A DNA stretch of 54,572 nt from Thiocystis violacea (GTDB lineage: Bacteria; Pseudomonadota; Gammaproteobacteria; Chromatiales; Chromatiaceae). The position numbers and the translations under genes were made by a program. The notes beneath the pieces were generated by a model. That model saw nothing but the letters and a program-made list of their open reading frames with translations, had not been told where the DNA came from and made no database searches. The stretch spans positions 1-54,572 of the forward strand of contig NZ_NRRF01000033.1 of NCBI RefSeq assembly GCF_016583565.1, given 5' to 3'. Each line of letters opens with the position of its first letter. The first letter of the stretch is position 1. Of the stretch, positions 47,246-54,572 are shown in pieces.

Positions 47246-48103
47246 CTATTTGGCTGAGGTCGGATCCTCTTTCATCTTCACGACCTCTTCATTGAGCTCA
47301 ACCATGGCGCCTTCGCGCATCTCGTTGACCTTGGACGCGATCTTCTGACGTTTGACGAGGGCGGTGAGCTGTGGCTTGGCATCCTCGAAGGACGGAGGCT
47401 CTGCCTTGCGGGTCTCTTGCAGCTCGATGACGTGCCAGCCGAACTGGGTTTGAACCGGCTCTTTCGTGTAACTGCCGGGCTTCATGGCGGCGACGGCCTC
47501 GGCGAACGGGGCGACCATCTGTTTGGCGTCGAACCAGCCCAGGTCGCCGCCGTCCTTACCGGTTGGTCCCTGCGAGTGCTTCTTGGCCAGGTCGGCGAAG
47601 TTCCCACCCTTGTCCAGCTGCTTGATGATCTTCTTCGCCTCGTCCTCGTCCTTGACGAGGATGTGGCGGGCCTTGTACTCGGTGCGCGCGGATTGCTCCT
47701 TGACCTTCTCGTAAGCGGACTTCAGCTCGTCCTCGGTCGGTTCCATCTCTTCAGCCATGGCCGAGAGCGCGGCATTGGACATGACCTTCATGCGCTCCAG
47801 CTCCAGGGCCGCGACGACGTTGCGATCGCCCTGCATCTTGCGGCGATCGCCTTCCTGCGAGGCCACGATGAGGCCCATGAACTCGTCGAACACCTGCTGC
47901 TGGAACGCCGGGTTGTTCTGCTGGCCCTGATTGCCCTGGAGGCGCTCCATGTAGAAGAGGCGGAAGACATCCAGCTGGTAGGGGGTTCCGTTGACGGTTG
48001 CGATGAGGGTGTCCGGGGAGTCCGTGTCCTTCGCCTCTTCCGCGAAACCGGTTGCGGTGGCGAGGAGGGCGCAGAGCAACAAGGGCAAACGAGCTGTCTT
48101 CAT
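47246..48103 (-). CDS. Periplasmic parvulin-type peptidyl-prolyl isomerase (PrsA/SurA-like)
   Basis: The 285-residue exported foldase has a signal peptide (LPLLLCALLATATGFA). A helical N-terminal domain (about 30-145) is rich in Gln and Met. The parvulin domain runs from about 145 to 235: YKARHILVKDEDEAKKI, KHSQGPTGKDGGDLGWFD, FGWHVIELQE. It should help outer-membrane or periplasmic protein folding. The C-terminal tail is charged. It is a monodomain foldase, not SurA itself (which has two parvulin domains). It has its own terminator. No operon partner is clear. Confidence 0.88.
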   Translation of the reverse strand: MKTARLPLLLCALLATATGFAEEAKDTDSPDTLIATVNGTPYQLDVFRLFYMERLQGNQGQQNNPAFQQQVFDEFMGLIVASQEGDRRKMQGDRNVVAALELERMKVMSNAALSAMAEEMEPTEDELKSAYEKVKEQSARTEYKARHILVKDEDEAKKIIKQLDKGGNFADLAKKHSQGPTGKDGGDLGWFDAKQMVAPFAEAVAAMKPGSYTKEPVQTQFGWHVIELQETRKAEPPSFEDAKPQLTALVKRQKIASKVNEMREGAMVELNEEVVKMKEDPTSAK

Positions 48104-48174
48104 GATCTAAGGATTCCATGGATGAAAGAAGTGGTGCGCCCCGACCTGCGTCGGGGCATCGAGGAAAGACGGCG

Positions 48175-48489
48175 TCAAGGATTACTGCTTCGGGGAAACA
48201 CTTGCTTGAACGGCTTCACCTCGACCGTTCGATAGACCCCGGCCATGCGATAGGGATCGGCCGCGGCCCAGTCTTCGGCAGCCTTCAGATCGATAAATTC
48301 CGCGACGATGAGTGAGCCCGTGAAACCGGCTTCGCCGGGATCGGGGCTGTCGATCGCGGGGTGCGGACCCGCCAGCAGGAGCTGTCCCGCATCCTGCAGG
48401 GCTTGGAGTCGCTCCAGATGGGCCGGTCTGGCCTTCAAACGGGCCGCGAGCGAGTCCGGATTGTCGACCGCGATGATGGCGTAGAGCAC
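48175..48489 (-). CDS. yciI: YciI family protein
   Basis: The 104-residue protein starts [20 protein letters not shown] and contains [23 protein letters not shown], then [24 protein letters not shown], the typical YciI ferredoxin-like fold with conserved His and Asp. Its function in cells is not established. It lies one base after yciB on the same strand, the familiar yciB-yciI neighbourhood. Confidence 0.9.
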   Translation of the reverse strand: MLYAIIAVDNPDSLAARLKARPAHLERLQALQDAGQLLLAGPHPAIDSPDPGEAGFTGSLIVAEFIDLKAAEDWAAADPYRMAGVYRTVEVKPFKQVFPRSSNP

Positions 48490-48490
48490 G

Positions 48491-49165
48491 TCAGTCCGCC
48501 TCCAGGGTGTGGGGATCGTCTTTTACGTGGCGGGAGAGGTAGAAGGCTTGGGCGATCACGAACGCGATCGTCAGTCCCATCATACCGAAGAGTTTGAAGT
48601 TGACCCAAACGTCCTCGCGTCCTTGCGCGTCTTGGCAGAGCGCCAGCAGGGTTCCGGAGAAGGTCGCTGCACAGGCGGACAGGTCCACGCCGGTCTGACC
48701 CGAGGCCGCGAGCAGCGCCTGCTGTGCCTGGTAGAAGCCGCTGCCGACATAGACGACGAAGAGGTTCGCCAGTCCCAGGAAGACGAAGAAGGCGGTCCAC
48801 AGCAGGTTGAGCCGCGACCAGATGGGCTTGGGCAGCTCGATGCTGTGGCCCATCATGCGCTCGATCAGGGTCCGCTCGCCGATCAGTTGACTGCCGATGA
48901 AGGCCGCGGCGAACAGCCAGTTGACCAGGGTCGGCTTCCACATGACGAAGATGGGATCCTGCAGGGCGATGGTGAGCCCCCCGAAGACGGTGAGCAGCCC
49001 GAGCGTTACCAGGTGCATCTTCTCGGCGCGTCGATGCCGTATCAAGGACCAGCCGACCTGCAGCGCCGCGGCCGCGATGGCGACACCTGTCGCCCAATAG
49101 ATTCCCGCCAGCTTGTAGGCGGCGAAGAACAAGAGCACCGGAAAGAAATCGATCAGTAGCTTCAT
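48491..49165 (-). CDS. yciB: YciB/IspZ inner membrane septation protein with an internal insert
   Basis: This five-helix inner membrane protein is linked to cell envelope and septation. The 224-residue product starts [18 protein letters not shown] after GAGGATCC. Family features include [17 protein letters not shown] and the end [21 protein letters not shown]. Between GSGFYQAQ and the VNFKLFG motif lies about 40 extra residues ([20 protein letters not shown] onwards with two Cys). That makes it longer than the usual ~180. The insert sits in the loop before the last helix. yciI follows immediately. Confidence 0.9.
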   Translation of the reverse strand: MKLLIDFFPVLLFFAAYKLAGIYWATGVAIAAAALQVGWSLIRHRRAEKMHLVTLGLLTVFGGLTIALQDPIFVMWKPTLVNWLFAAAFIGSQLIGERTLIERMMGHSIELPKPIWSRLNLLWTAFFVFLGLANLFVVYVGSGFYQAQQALLAASGQTGVDLSACAATFSGTLLALCQDAQGREDVWVNFKLFGMMGLTIAFVIAQAFYLSRHVKDDPHTLEAD

Positions 49166-49468
49166 GGTGGATCCTCGCCGCGTCTCGTCCCATCGAGCGG
49201 GTGCGGGCGGCGTTATCGTCTCGGCTGGCTCGGCCAGCCTGTCCCAAGGTGGCGCGGATGGCGGCTCCGGTCCGCGTGTCCCGTCCCTGCGTGGCTCCGC
49301 CACGGGTCGGCTGACGATCAGCGTCAGGAGCGCAGCGGCGCAGGATACGGCGTGCGAGGGCTTGGGGTAAAGCCCGACCTCCGGCGGCGGGAGAGGCTGT
49401 GAAGCCGACCTGTCCCCTTGTATAGTGCCCGGCGAACGCTTGAGTCCTTGGAATTCTGGAGGATCGTG
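49166..49468. other. 303-bp divergent gap (yciB / AGCS symporter)
   Basis: No gene is seen. The region should hold both promoters; I found no clear -35/-10 pair or operator. Confidence 0.4.
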
Positions 49469-50812
49469 GTGGAACAGATGACAACGTGGGTGAACGCGCT
49501 GAACGGCCTGGTCTGGGGGCCGCCGATGCTCGTCTTGATCTTGGGGGTCGGCTTTTTCCTGATGGTCGGGCTGCGCCTCATGCCGCTCATGAAGCTCGGC
49601 TACGGCTTCCGGATGCTGTGGCGAGGTCGCGTCAAGCAGGGGGATGGCGACATTCCGCCCTATCAAGCCTTGATGACGGTGCTATCGGCGACCGTGGGCA
49701 CGGGCAATATCGCCGGAGTTGCGACGGCGATCTTCCTCGGCGGGCCGGGCGCGCTCTTCTGGATGTGGTGCACGGCACTGGTCGGGATGGCGACCAAGTA
49801 CGCCGAGGCCGTCCTTGCGATGCACTACCGGGAGGTGGATGGCAAGGGCAGCCACCTGGGCGGTCCCATGTATTACATCAAGCTCGGACTGGGCGAGAAG
49901 TGGCTGTGGATGGCGAGCGCCTTCGCGCTGTTCGGCCTGCTGGCCGGCTTCGGCATCGGGAACACCGTGCAGGCGAACTCGGTCGCGCATGCCACTCAGA
50001 GCACCTTTGGCGTTCCGGTCTGGATCACGGGCGTGGTCATGGCTATCTTCGCCGGACTGGTGCTCATCGGCGGGATCAAGCGCATCGGCGAGGTCTCCGC
50101 GGCCTTGGTGCCCTTCATGGCGATCGTCTACGTCAGTGGCGGTTTGGTCGTCCTGGCGCTGCACCTGGATCAGATCGGTCCGGCGCTCGACTTGATCTTC
50201 GTCCATGCATTCACGCCCACGGCGGCGACCGGTGGCTTCGCGGGCGCGACGCTGGCGGCGGCGATCCAGTTCGGCGTTGCCCGCGGCATCTTCTCCAACG
50301 AGGCCGGTCTGGGGAGCGCGCCCATTGCCCATGCGGCGGCGCAGTCCAATGATCCGGTCGCTCAGGGCACGGTCGCCATGATCGGCACCTTCATCGACAC
50401 CCTGGTCATCTGCACCATCACCGGCCTGGTCATCCTGGTCACCGGTGTCTGGAATTCGGGCGAGACGGGGGCGGGTCTGTCGACCCTGGCGTTCGAGACG
50501 GCGCTGCCGGGTGTCGGCTCCTACATCGTCGCCATCGGCCTGGTGCTGTTCGCCTACACCACCACGCTTGGCTGGAGCGTCTACGGCGAGCGGTGCGCCG
50601 AGTACCTCTTCGGCGAGCGGGCCATCCTGCCCTTCCGCATCCTCTGGGTGGCCGTTCTGCCGCTCGGTGCCATGGCGCAGCTGGATTTCATCTGGTTGGT
50701 CGCGGACACCCTCAATGCCTTGATGGCCTTGCCGAACCTGGTGGCGTTGCTGCTCCTGAGCCCGGTCGTCTTCAAGCTGACGCGGGATTACTTCGCGCAG
50801 AAGCGCGTCTGA
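49469..50812 (+). CDS. Alanine/glycine:cation symporter (AGCS family)
   Basis: The protein is highly hydrophobic with about ten helices. The family signature is present in several parts: LSATVGTGNIAGVATAIFLGGPGALFWMW near residue 70, then YIKLGLG, and GVARGIFSNEAGLGSAPIAHA near 270. It imports alanine or glycine with Na+ or H+. GTG 49469 is chosen because GGAGG lies six bases before it; GTG 49466 and ATG 49478 are nearby alternatives. It converges on bolA with a strong hairpin between. Confidence 0.9.
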   Translation: MEQMTTWVNALNGLVWGPPMLVLILGVGFFLMVGLRLMPLMKLGYGFRMLWRGRVKQGDGDIPPYQALMTVLSATVGTGNIAGVATAIFLGGPGALFWMWCTALVGMATKYAEAVLAMHYREVDGKGSHLGGPMYYIKLGLGEKWLWMASAFALFGLLAGFGIGNTVQANSVAHATQSTFGVPVWITGVVMAIFAGLVLIGGIKRIGEVSAALVPFMAIVYVSGGLVVLALHLDQIGPALDLIFVHAFTPTAATGGFAGATLAAAIQFGVARGIFSNEAGLGSAPIAHAAAQSNDPVAQGTVAMIGTFIDTLVICTITGLVILVTGVWNSGETGAGLSTLAFETALPGVGSYIVAIGLVLFAYTTTLGWSVYGERCAEYLFGERAILPFRILWVAVLPLGAMAQLDFIWLVADTLNALMALPNLVALLLLSPVVFKLTRDYFAQKRV

Positions 50813-50817
50813 TCGCG

Positions 50818-50850
50818 GCGAGGCCGCCGCACCCGCGGCGGTGGCCTCGC
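50818..50850. terminator. 13-bp-stem hairpin between convergent genes
   Basis: GCGAGGCCGCCGC pairs with GCGGTGGCCTCGC (one G-T) around a seven-base loop. There is no T run, but its placement between the two converging stops fits a shared transcript end. Confidence 0.6.
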
Positions 50851-50858
50851 GCGCGTCT

Positions 50859-51176
50859 CTAGCCGGTCGCCTTCGAGCCGCCCTGACAGGGAGGTGACTC
50901 CGGGACTCCACCCTTCTCCTGCCATTCGTCCGCTGTCCAGGTATGCATCGTCACGGCGTGCAGACCCGCGCCCAGCTCCTCGCCAAGCAGTTCGTTGATG
51001 CGCCGATGCCGTTCGATCAGCGGCATGTCCTGGAAGCTGTCACTCACTACGAGCAGCTTGAAGTGGGACTCCGAGTCCGGCGGGACGGCGTGCATGTAGC
51101 TCTCGTCGACCACGTCCAGGTGCACCGGCTGGATGGCGTCCTGGATCTTGCTTTCGATACGTTGTTTTCGATTCAT
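50859..51176 (-). CDS. bolA: BolA family protein
   Basis: The 105-residue protein MNRKQRIESKIQDAIQPVHL continues VVDESYMHAVPPDSESHFKLLVVS, then DMPLIERHRRINELLGEELGAGLHAVTMHTWTADEW, the BolA fold with its conserved RHR and C-terminal His. BolA proteins partner with monothiol glutaredoxins in Fe-S handling and affect cell shape and stress responses. The Cys-containing tail (PPCQGGSKATG) is extra. Confidence 0.92.
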   Translation of the reverse strand: MNRKQRIESKIQDAIQPVHLDVVDESYMHAVPPDSESHFKLLVVSDSFQDMPLIERHRRINELLGEELGAGLHAVTMHTWTADEWQEKGGVPESPPCQGGSKATG

Positions 51177-51264
51177 CGTTGGACCTCTGCGTAGTGGCCA
51201 CAGTCTGGCCGTTGCTCTGAGCCCCGATCAGCACCCTGGTCGACGCCCACTCAGCTCACTCCTG

Positions 51265-52122
51265 TCACTCAGGATGCCCACGTCGGTGCTGGGGGCCTGA
51301 GAGTTCGATATGCTCTGACACGAGCAGCGCTTGCGCTGCCTCGACGACCTGCTGCAGATGTGTGCGGTGGGCCGGGTCTTCCAGGGTGTTGCGCTCCACG
51401 CCTTCGGTCCGCCCATAGAGGCTGAGCTGCAGCTGCGCGGGCGTGCGCACGTGCAGCTGCAGATCGCAGAGGATGCGCGTCAGTTCGCTCTGTGTCGGCG
51501 CGGCGCCCAGGGATCGAAAGAGCGCGGCGAGGGCGTCGAAGAGCGGCTGTGCCTCCTGCCCCAGGCAGAAGTCGTCCGGTCGGTAGATCAGGTGCTGCTC
51601 GGAGACGCGGTTGATCCAGATCCGAAAGCTCTCCTTCTGCAGCGCGTGGTAGAGCGGCTCCTCCGAGATCAGAAAGAGCAGGAGGTGGCGCGGATTGGCG
51701 AAGTAGCGCCCGTCGCGGACGTTCCAATAACAATTCGAGACCAGACGGTGAATGCGGATGTGCTCGCGGAAATCCGTCGCGTGGAGCTGGTCGAGGATGA
51801 GCACGGTTGGATCGCCCTCGCTCTGGGCGCAGGCCTCGCTCACGATCTGGTCGAGCGGCTCGATGGGCGGCTCCTCGCGCCCCAGTTCGTCGCGGCTCGG
51901 CGGCAGGATCACGTCCGGCAGCGGCGGGTTCTCGTCCGTGAAGTCGTGGTAGAGGACGTGGGGAAACTCCAGCGCGTGCGCGAGTGCATTGGCGAATGCC
52001 GTCTTGCGTCGCTCGCCATCGCCCGTGATGTTGAGGGTGCGGATTCCGCGGGTCGGACTTTCCAGTAGACAACGGAGCTGGAATTCGTAGTCGTCGTTCG
52101 ACTCGAAACCGTTCTCCGCCAT
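51265..52122 (-). CDS. Unknown protein with degenerate P-loop ATPase features
   Basis: From ATG 52122 (AGAGCAAAG before it) the protein has 285 residues; an in-frame ATG at 52143 is also possible. A Walker-A-like stretch TGDGERRKTAF (34-43) lacks the usual final Gly before Lys-Thr. A hydrophobic strand ending in Asp (TVLILDQLHA, 106-115) resembles Walker B. The layout suggests an AAA-like or STAND-type fold used in small regulatory ATPases. The rest contains YFANPRHLLLFLISEEPLYHAL, in the place where such ATPases carry a sensor region. It stands alone. The function is not known, and ATP binding may be lost. Confidence 0.65.
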   Translation of the reverse strand: MAENGFESNDDYEFQLRCLLESPTRGIRTLNITGDGERRKTAFANALAHALEFPHVLYHDFTDENPPLPDVILPPSRDELGREEPPIEPLDQIVSEACAQSEGDPTVLILDQLHATDFREHIRIHRLVSNCYWNVRDGRYFANPRHLLLFLISEEPLYHALQKESFRIWINRVSEQHLIYRPDDFCLGQEAQPLFDALAALFRSLGAAPTQSELTRILCDLQLHVRTPAQLQLSLYGRTEGVERNTLEDPAHRTHLQQVVEAAQALLVSEHIELSGPQHRRGHPE

Positions 52123-52296
52123 CTTTGCTCTCAGACTTGGCATGCGCGAAGCATAGCCGGCCCGAGGTCCAAGCCCAAGCCGTGATTCGGCTGTCCCCGC
52201 AAGGCCCCGCTCAACCCGTCCAGGCTCGCTGAAAAAATGTCGGACGCATGGTCCTGGCGTTCTGTCCCTGGATGCGCCGGTGGCCGGGCGGTCTCG

Positions 52297-53376
52297 CTAG
52301 TCGTTGCCAGGTCCGGAGGCGGGCGACGACGTGCCTTCCAACGCCTCAAGCCGCTCGCGCAAGGCGTCGAGCTCGCGCTCCTGGCGTCGGATCTGCTTGA
52401 GCAGCTCGGGGAGCTGGGTCAGGGCGGCGAGCTCTCGGAGCGTGTCCTTCATGGGTCTGGCCGGCGTTCCGAAGACGGTCGCGCCCGCTGGCACGTCTTT
52501 GGTGACGCCTGACTGGCCGCCGACCCGGGCGCCGGCGCCGACCGAAACATGGTCGGAGATGGCGACCTGCCCGGCGATGACCGCGCCCGTGCCGACGCGG
52601 CTGCTGCCCGCCACGCCAGCCTGGCTGACCAGGATGACGTGCTCGCCGATATCCGTGTTGTGGGCGACCTGCACCAGATTGTCGATCTTGGTCCCACGCC
52701 GGACGCGGGTGATACCCAGAGTCGCGCAGTCGACGCAGCAGTTGCAGCCGATCTCGACGTCCGCCTCGATCACGACCCGGCCCAGTTGGGGAATCTTGCT
52801 GTGCCTCTGACCGTCCCAGTGGAAGCCGAAACCATCCCCGCCGATCACGGTGCCTGGGTGGATGATGCAGCGCTCACCCAGCTGGCTTGCGTTGAGGATG
52901 GTGACATTGGCCTCGATCACGCAGTCGGCGCCGATGCTGACGTCGCGGCCGATGAAGCAGCCGGCTCCGATGCGGGTGCGATCCCCGATGCGGGCGCCCG
53001 CGGCGATGACGGCGCAGGCGCCCACGGCGACCTCGGCGCCGATGACCGCCTCCCGATCGACGACCGCGCTCGCATGGATACCCGGCGGCTCTGGCGCGGG
53101 GGCAAAGGCCGTGGCGAGCTCAAAGAAGGCGCGCCTCGGATTCGGGGTGCGAATGAGCAGCCGGCCGGGCGTCTCGGGGAAATCCGGCGGCACCAGCACG
53201 GCGCCGGCATCAGTGGCCGCGACGGCCTCCGCCTGGTCCGCACGCTCGGCGAAGCAGAGATCCGCGCCGCTTGCCAGCGCAAGCGTGCTGACCCCGCTGA
53301 TGCGCAGCGGGTCGGCGGCGAAATCGGGGGGGGCGAGGCCAAGGCGTGCGTAGAGCTGAGATCGGTCGAGGACCAT
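52297..53376 (-). CDS. lpxD: UDP-3-O-acylglucosamine N-acyltransferase LpxD (stand-alone copy)
   Basis: This lipid A biosynthesis enzyme adds a hydroxyacyl chain to the 2-amino group. The 359-residue protein has the N-terminal uridine-binding domain (residues 1-100) and a left-handed beta-helix of hexapeptide repeats (GAEVAVGACAVIAAGARIG onwards). The catalytic His is in VQVAHNTDIG, and a C-terminal coiled-coil (about 320-350) follows. GAAGGAGA precedes the ATG. The gene is not in the usual bamA-lpxD-fabZ cluster, so this is likely a second copy or a relocated one. LpxL-type acyltransferase is encoded elsewhere in the window. Confidence 0.93.
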   Translation of the reverse strand: MVLDRSQLYARLGLAPPDFAADPLRISGVSTLALASGADLCFAERADQAEAVAATDAGAVLVPPDFPETPGRLLIRTPNPRRAFFELATAFAPAPEPPGIHASAVVDREAVIGAEVAVGACAVIAAGARIGDRTRIGAGCFIGRDVSIGADCVIEANVTILNASQLGERCIIHPGTVIGGDGFGFHWDGQRHSKIPQLGRVVIEADVEIGCNCCVDCATLGITRVRRGTKIDNLVQVAHNTDIGEHVILVSQAGVAGSSRVGTGAVIAGQVAISDHVSVGAGARVGGQSGVTKDVPAGATVFGTPARPMKDTLRELAALTQLPELLKQIRRQERELDALRERLEALEGTSSPASGPGND

Positions 53377-53738
53377 GGCGGTCTCCTTCAGTGGCGGGAG
53401 GGCAGGCGTCGGCGTTCTTCAGGGCGCCGATTCTGCGTCTGACGAGGGTTCTTGCACCGTGGTCACTCCGCTTGGGCCGCGTCGATGGCGGTCGGAGCGC
53501 GCGGCGAGTTCCGCTGGCTGAGTGATGCTCGGCGGGACGCGACGCAGGCATCCCGATTTTGAAGCGACCTGGAAGCCGATGGCAAGAACCCCGCGTGTCG
53601 ATCTCCCGAATCGATGCGGGGGAGGGCGGTGGTTCGTTCGGAAGGGGTCGATCGATTTCCGGGCGGATGGCGCACCTGCCACCCGCTCCGCGTCGGTCTC
53701 GATCCTCGGGGCGGTGGTCGGACGTGACTGTGCTGGCG
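53377..53738. other. 362-bp gap between lpxD and the ankyrin gene
   Basis: No convincing gene or regulatory site is seen. It should hold the lpxD promoter. Confidence 0.4.
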
Positions 53739-54317
53739 TTAGCCCGCCGTCTGGCCGCTGCCTTGCTGCAGACCGAGCAGCTGATCGTGACCTTCCTCGC
53801 GCGCCCAGTCGAGCGCTGTCTTGCCGTCGGAGTCTTTGAGGGTCGCGTCGGCCCCCTGCTTGAGGAGGGTCTCGACCGTTTTGGCATGGCCCTGTTTGGC
53901 CGCCCAGATGAGGGCTGTCCAGCCCTTGGTGGCCTCTTGGTGATCGATCATGGCGCCATGGCGGATGAGTAGATCGACGGTCTCGGCGTGGTTGTTGGAG
54001 GCTGCCAGCAACATGGCCGTGTAGCCGCCCTTGTCCACGGCGTCCACCTTGGCGCCGGCCTGGATGAGTCGCTCGACGACGGCCTGGTGCCCGTAGAGCG
54101 CGGCCTTCATCAGCGGGGTCCAGTTGCAGCTGTCGCGTACGTCCGGCTGGCGATGGCGCGCAAGCAGTTCGTTGAGGGCGCCAAGGTCGCCTTGCTCCGC
54201 GACCTCCAGCAAGGCCTCGCCCGGGCCTCCGGCAGGGGCTTGATTGCTCGACTGGCCGCAGGCGCAGAGGCCCGAGAGGGCGGCGAGGGTGAGAATGAAC
54301 GTGTATCGAATTTTCAT
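53739..54317 (-). CDS. Ankyrin-repeat lipoprotein
   Basis: The start is set at the Met of MKIRYTFILTLAALSGLCACG, which carries a signal peptide ending in a lipobox (LCAC), so the protein should be anchored to a membrane through Cys20. About four ankyrin repeats follow (WTPLMKAALYGHQAVVERLI, YTAMLLAASNNHAETVDLLI, WTALIWAAKQGHAKTVETLL, KTALDWAREEGHDQLL). Such proteins mediate protein-protein contacts in the periplasm, and some protect catalases or partner with membrane enzymes. No partner is adjacent. The 12-residue upstream extension lacks support. Confidence 0.85.
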   Translation of the reverse strand: MKIRYTFILTLAALSGLCACGQSSNQAPAGGPGEALLEVAEQGDLGALNELLARHRQPDVRDSCNWTPLMKAALYGHQAVVERLIQAGAKVDAVDKGGYTAMLLAASNNHAETVDLLIRHGAMIDHQEATKGWTALIWAAKQGHAKTVETLLKQGADATLKDSDGKTALDWAREEGHDQLLGLQQGSGQTAG

Positions 54318-54572
54318 CCCAGTATCTTGCTCGGATCCCATCCGCTGGGCCAATGAGAATGCGCAAAGGACCCCACGGAGCCAGACTTCGGGAACCGGTC
54401 TCCCGATTCCGCGGTCGCTTCATCCGAGGTTGGGCAGGCTCCTAGTGGTCTAGAGTGAAAGTCCTAATACTGTTTCTGGGCGATCGATGGCATCCTACTC
54501 ATCTGTCTTGAGTTTCGCCGATGAGTTGATGACACGATGCCACGCTGCACCCCGATTCCCGTTTCCCTCACC

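Overview
This is a GC-rich gammaproteobacterial chromosome segment. It most likely comes from a purple sulfur bacterium of the Chromatiaceae or a close relative. That placement is an inference from gene order (rplU-rpmA-obgE-proB, smc-zipA-ligA, tamA-tamB) and from a paired peroxiredoxin/glutaredoxin fusion and NADH-type glutathione-disulfide reductase that match the glutathione-amide system described in Chromatium. No photosynthesis or sulfur-oxidation gene lies in the window, so the placement is not proven.

Layout. The left edge cuts an ISAs1-like transposase. Then come thiO, ispH, fkpB and a 45-codon membrane ORF (minus strand), rimO (plus), a DUF2892 protein, a phosphotransferase/kinase fusion, an EamA transporter and dusA. 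From about 8.8 to 17.0 kb an ~8.2-kb integrative element sits inside the 5' end of dusA. It has a 14-bp direct repeat at its ends, repeated TGGTACA boxes near both ends, a tyrosine integrase, a DUF3987 ATPase, a Mor-like activator, DNA-binding-type proteins and several unknown small genes. It supplies a new 5' end to dusA and leaves the old one stranded at the far end. It carries a striking array of opposed TGCGA(C/T) repeats, a 26-bp perfect palindrome, twin operators and a 25-bp inverted repeat around one small gene. No capsid, terminase or relaxase gene is seen, so it is a phage-satellite-like or otherwise helper-dependent replicon, probably poorly described.

After the element come the glutathione(-amide) redox pair, glucokinase, tamA-tamB and an LpxL-type acyltransferase, tRNA-Pro with ispB, the ribosomal/GTPase/proline operon, tRNA-Cys, smc-zipA-ligA, a small conserved protein, and an alpha-carbonic-anhydrase-like protein that has lost two of three zinc histidines.

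At 41.6-45.5 kb a pentaheme cytochrome c is divergent from an octaheme hydroxylamine-oxidoreductase-like cytochrome coupled to a tetraheme NapC/NirT quinol dehydrogenase. This looks like a periplasmic nitrogen-oxide respiration or detoxification module. The right end holds a secreted repeat protein, a parvulin foldase, yciI, yciB, an AGCS symporter, bolA, a protein with a degenerate P-loop, a stand-alone lpxD and an ankyrin lipoprotein.

All functional calls come from reading motifs and family resemblance by eye; no database search was run.
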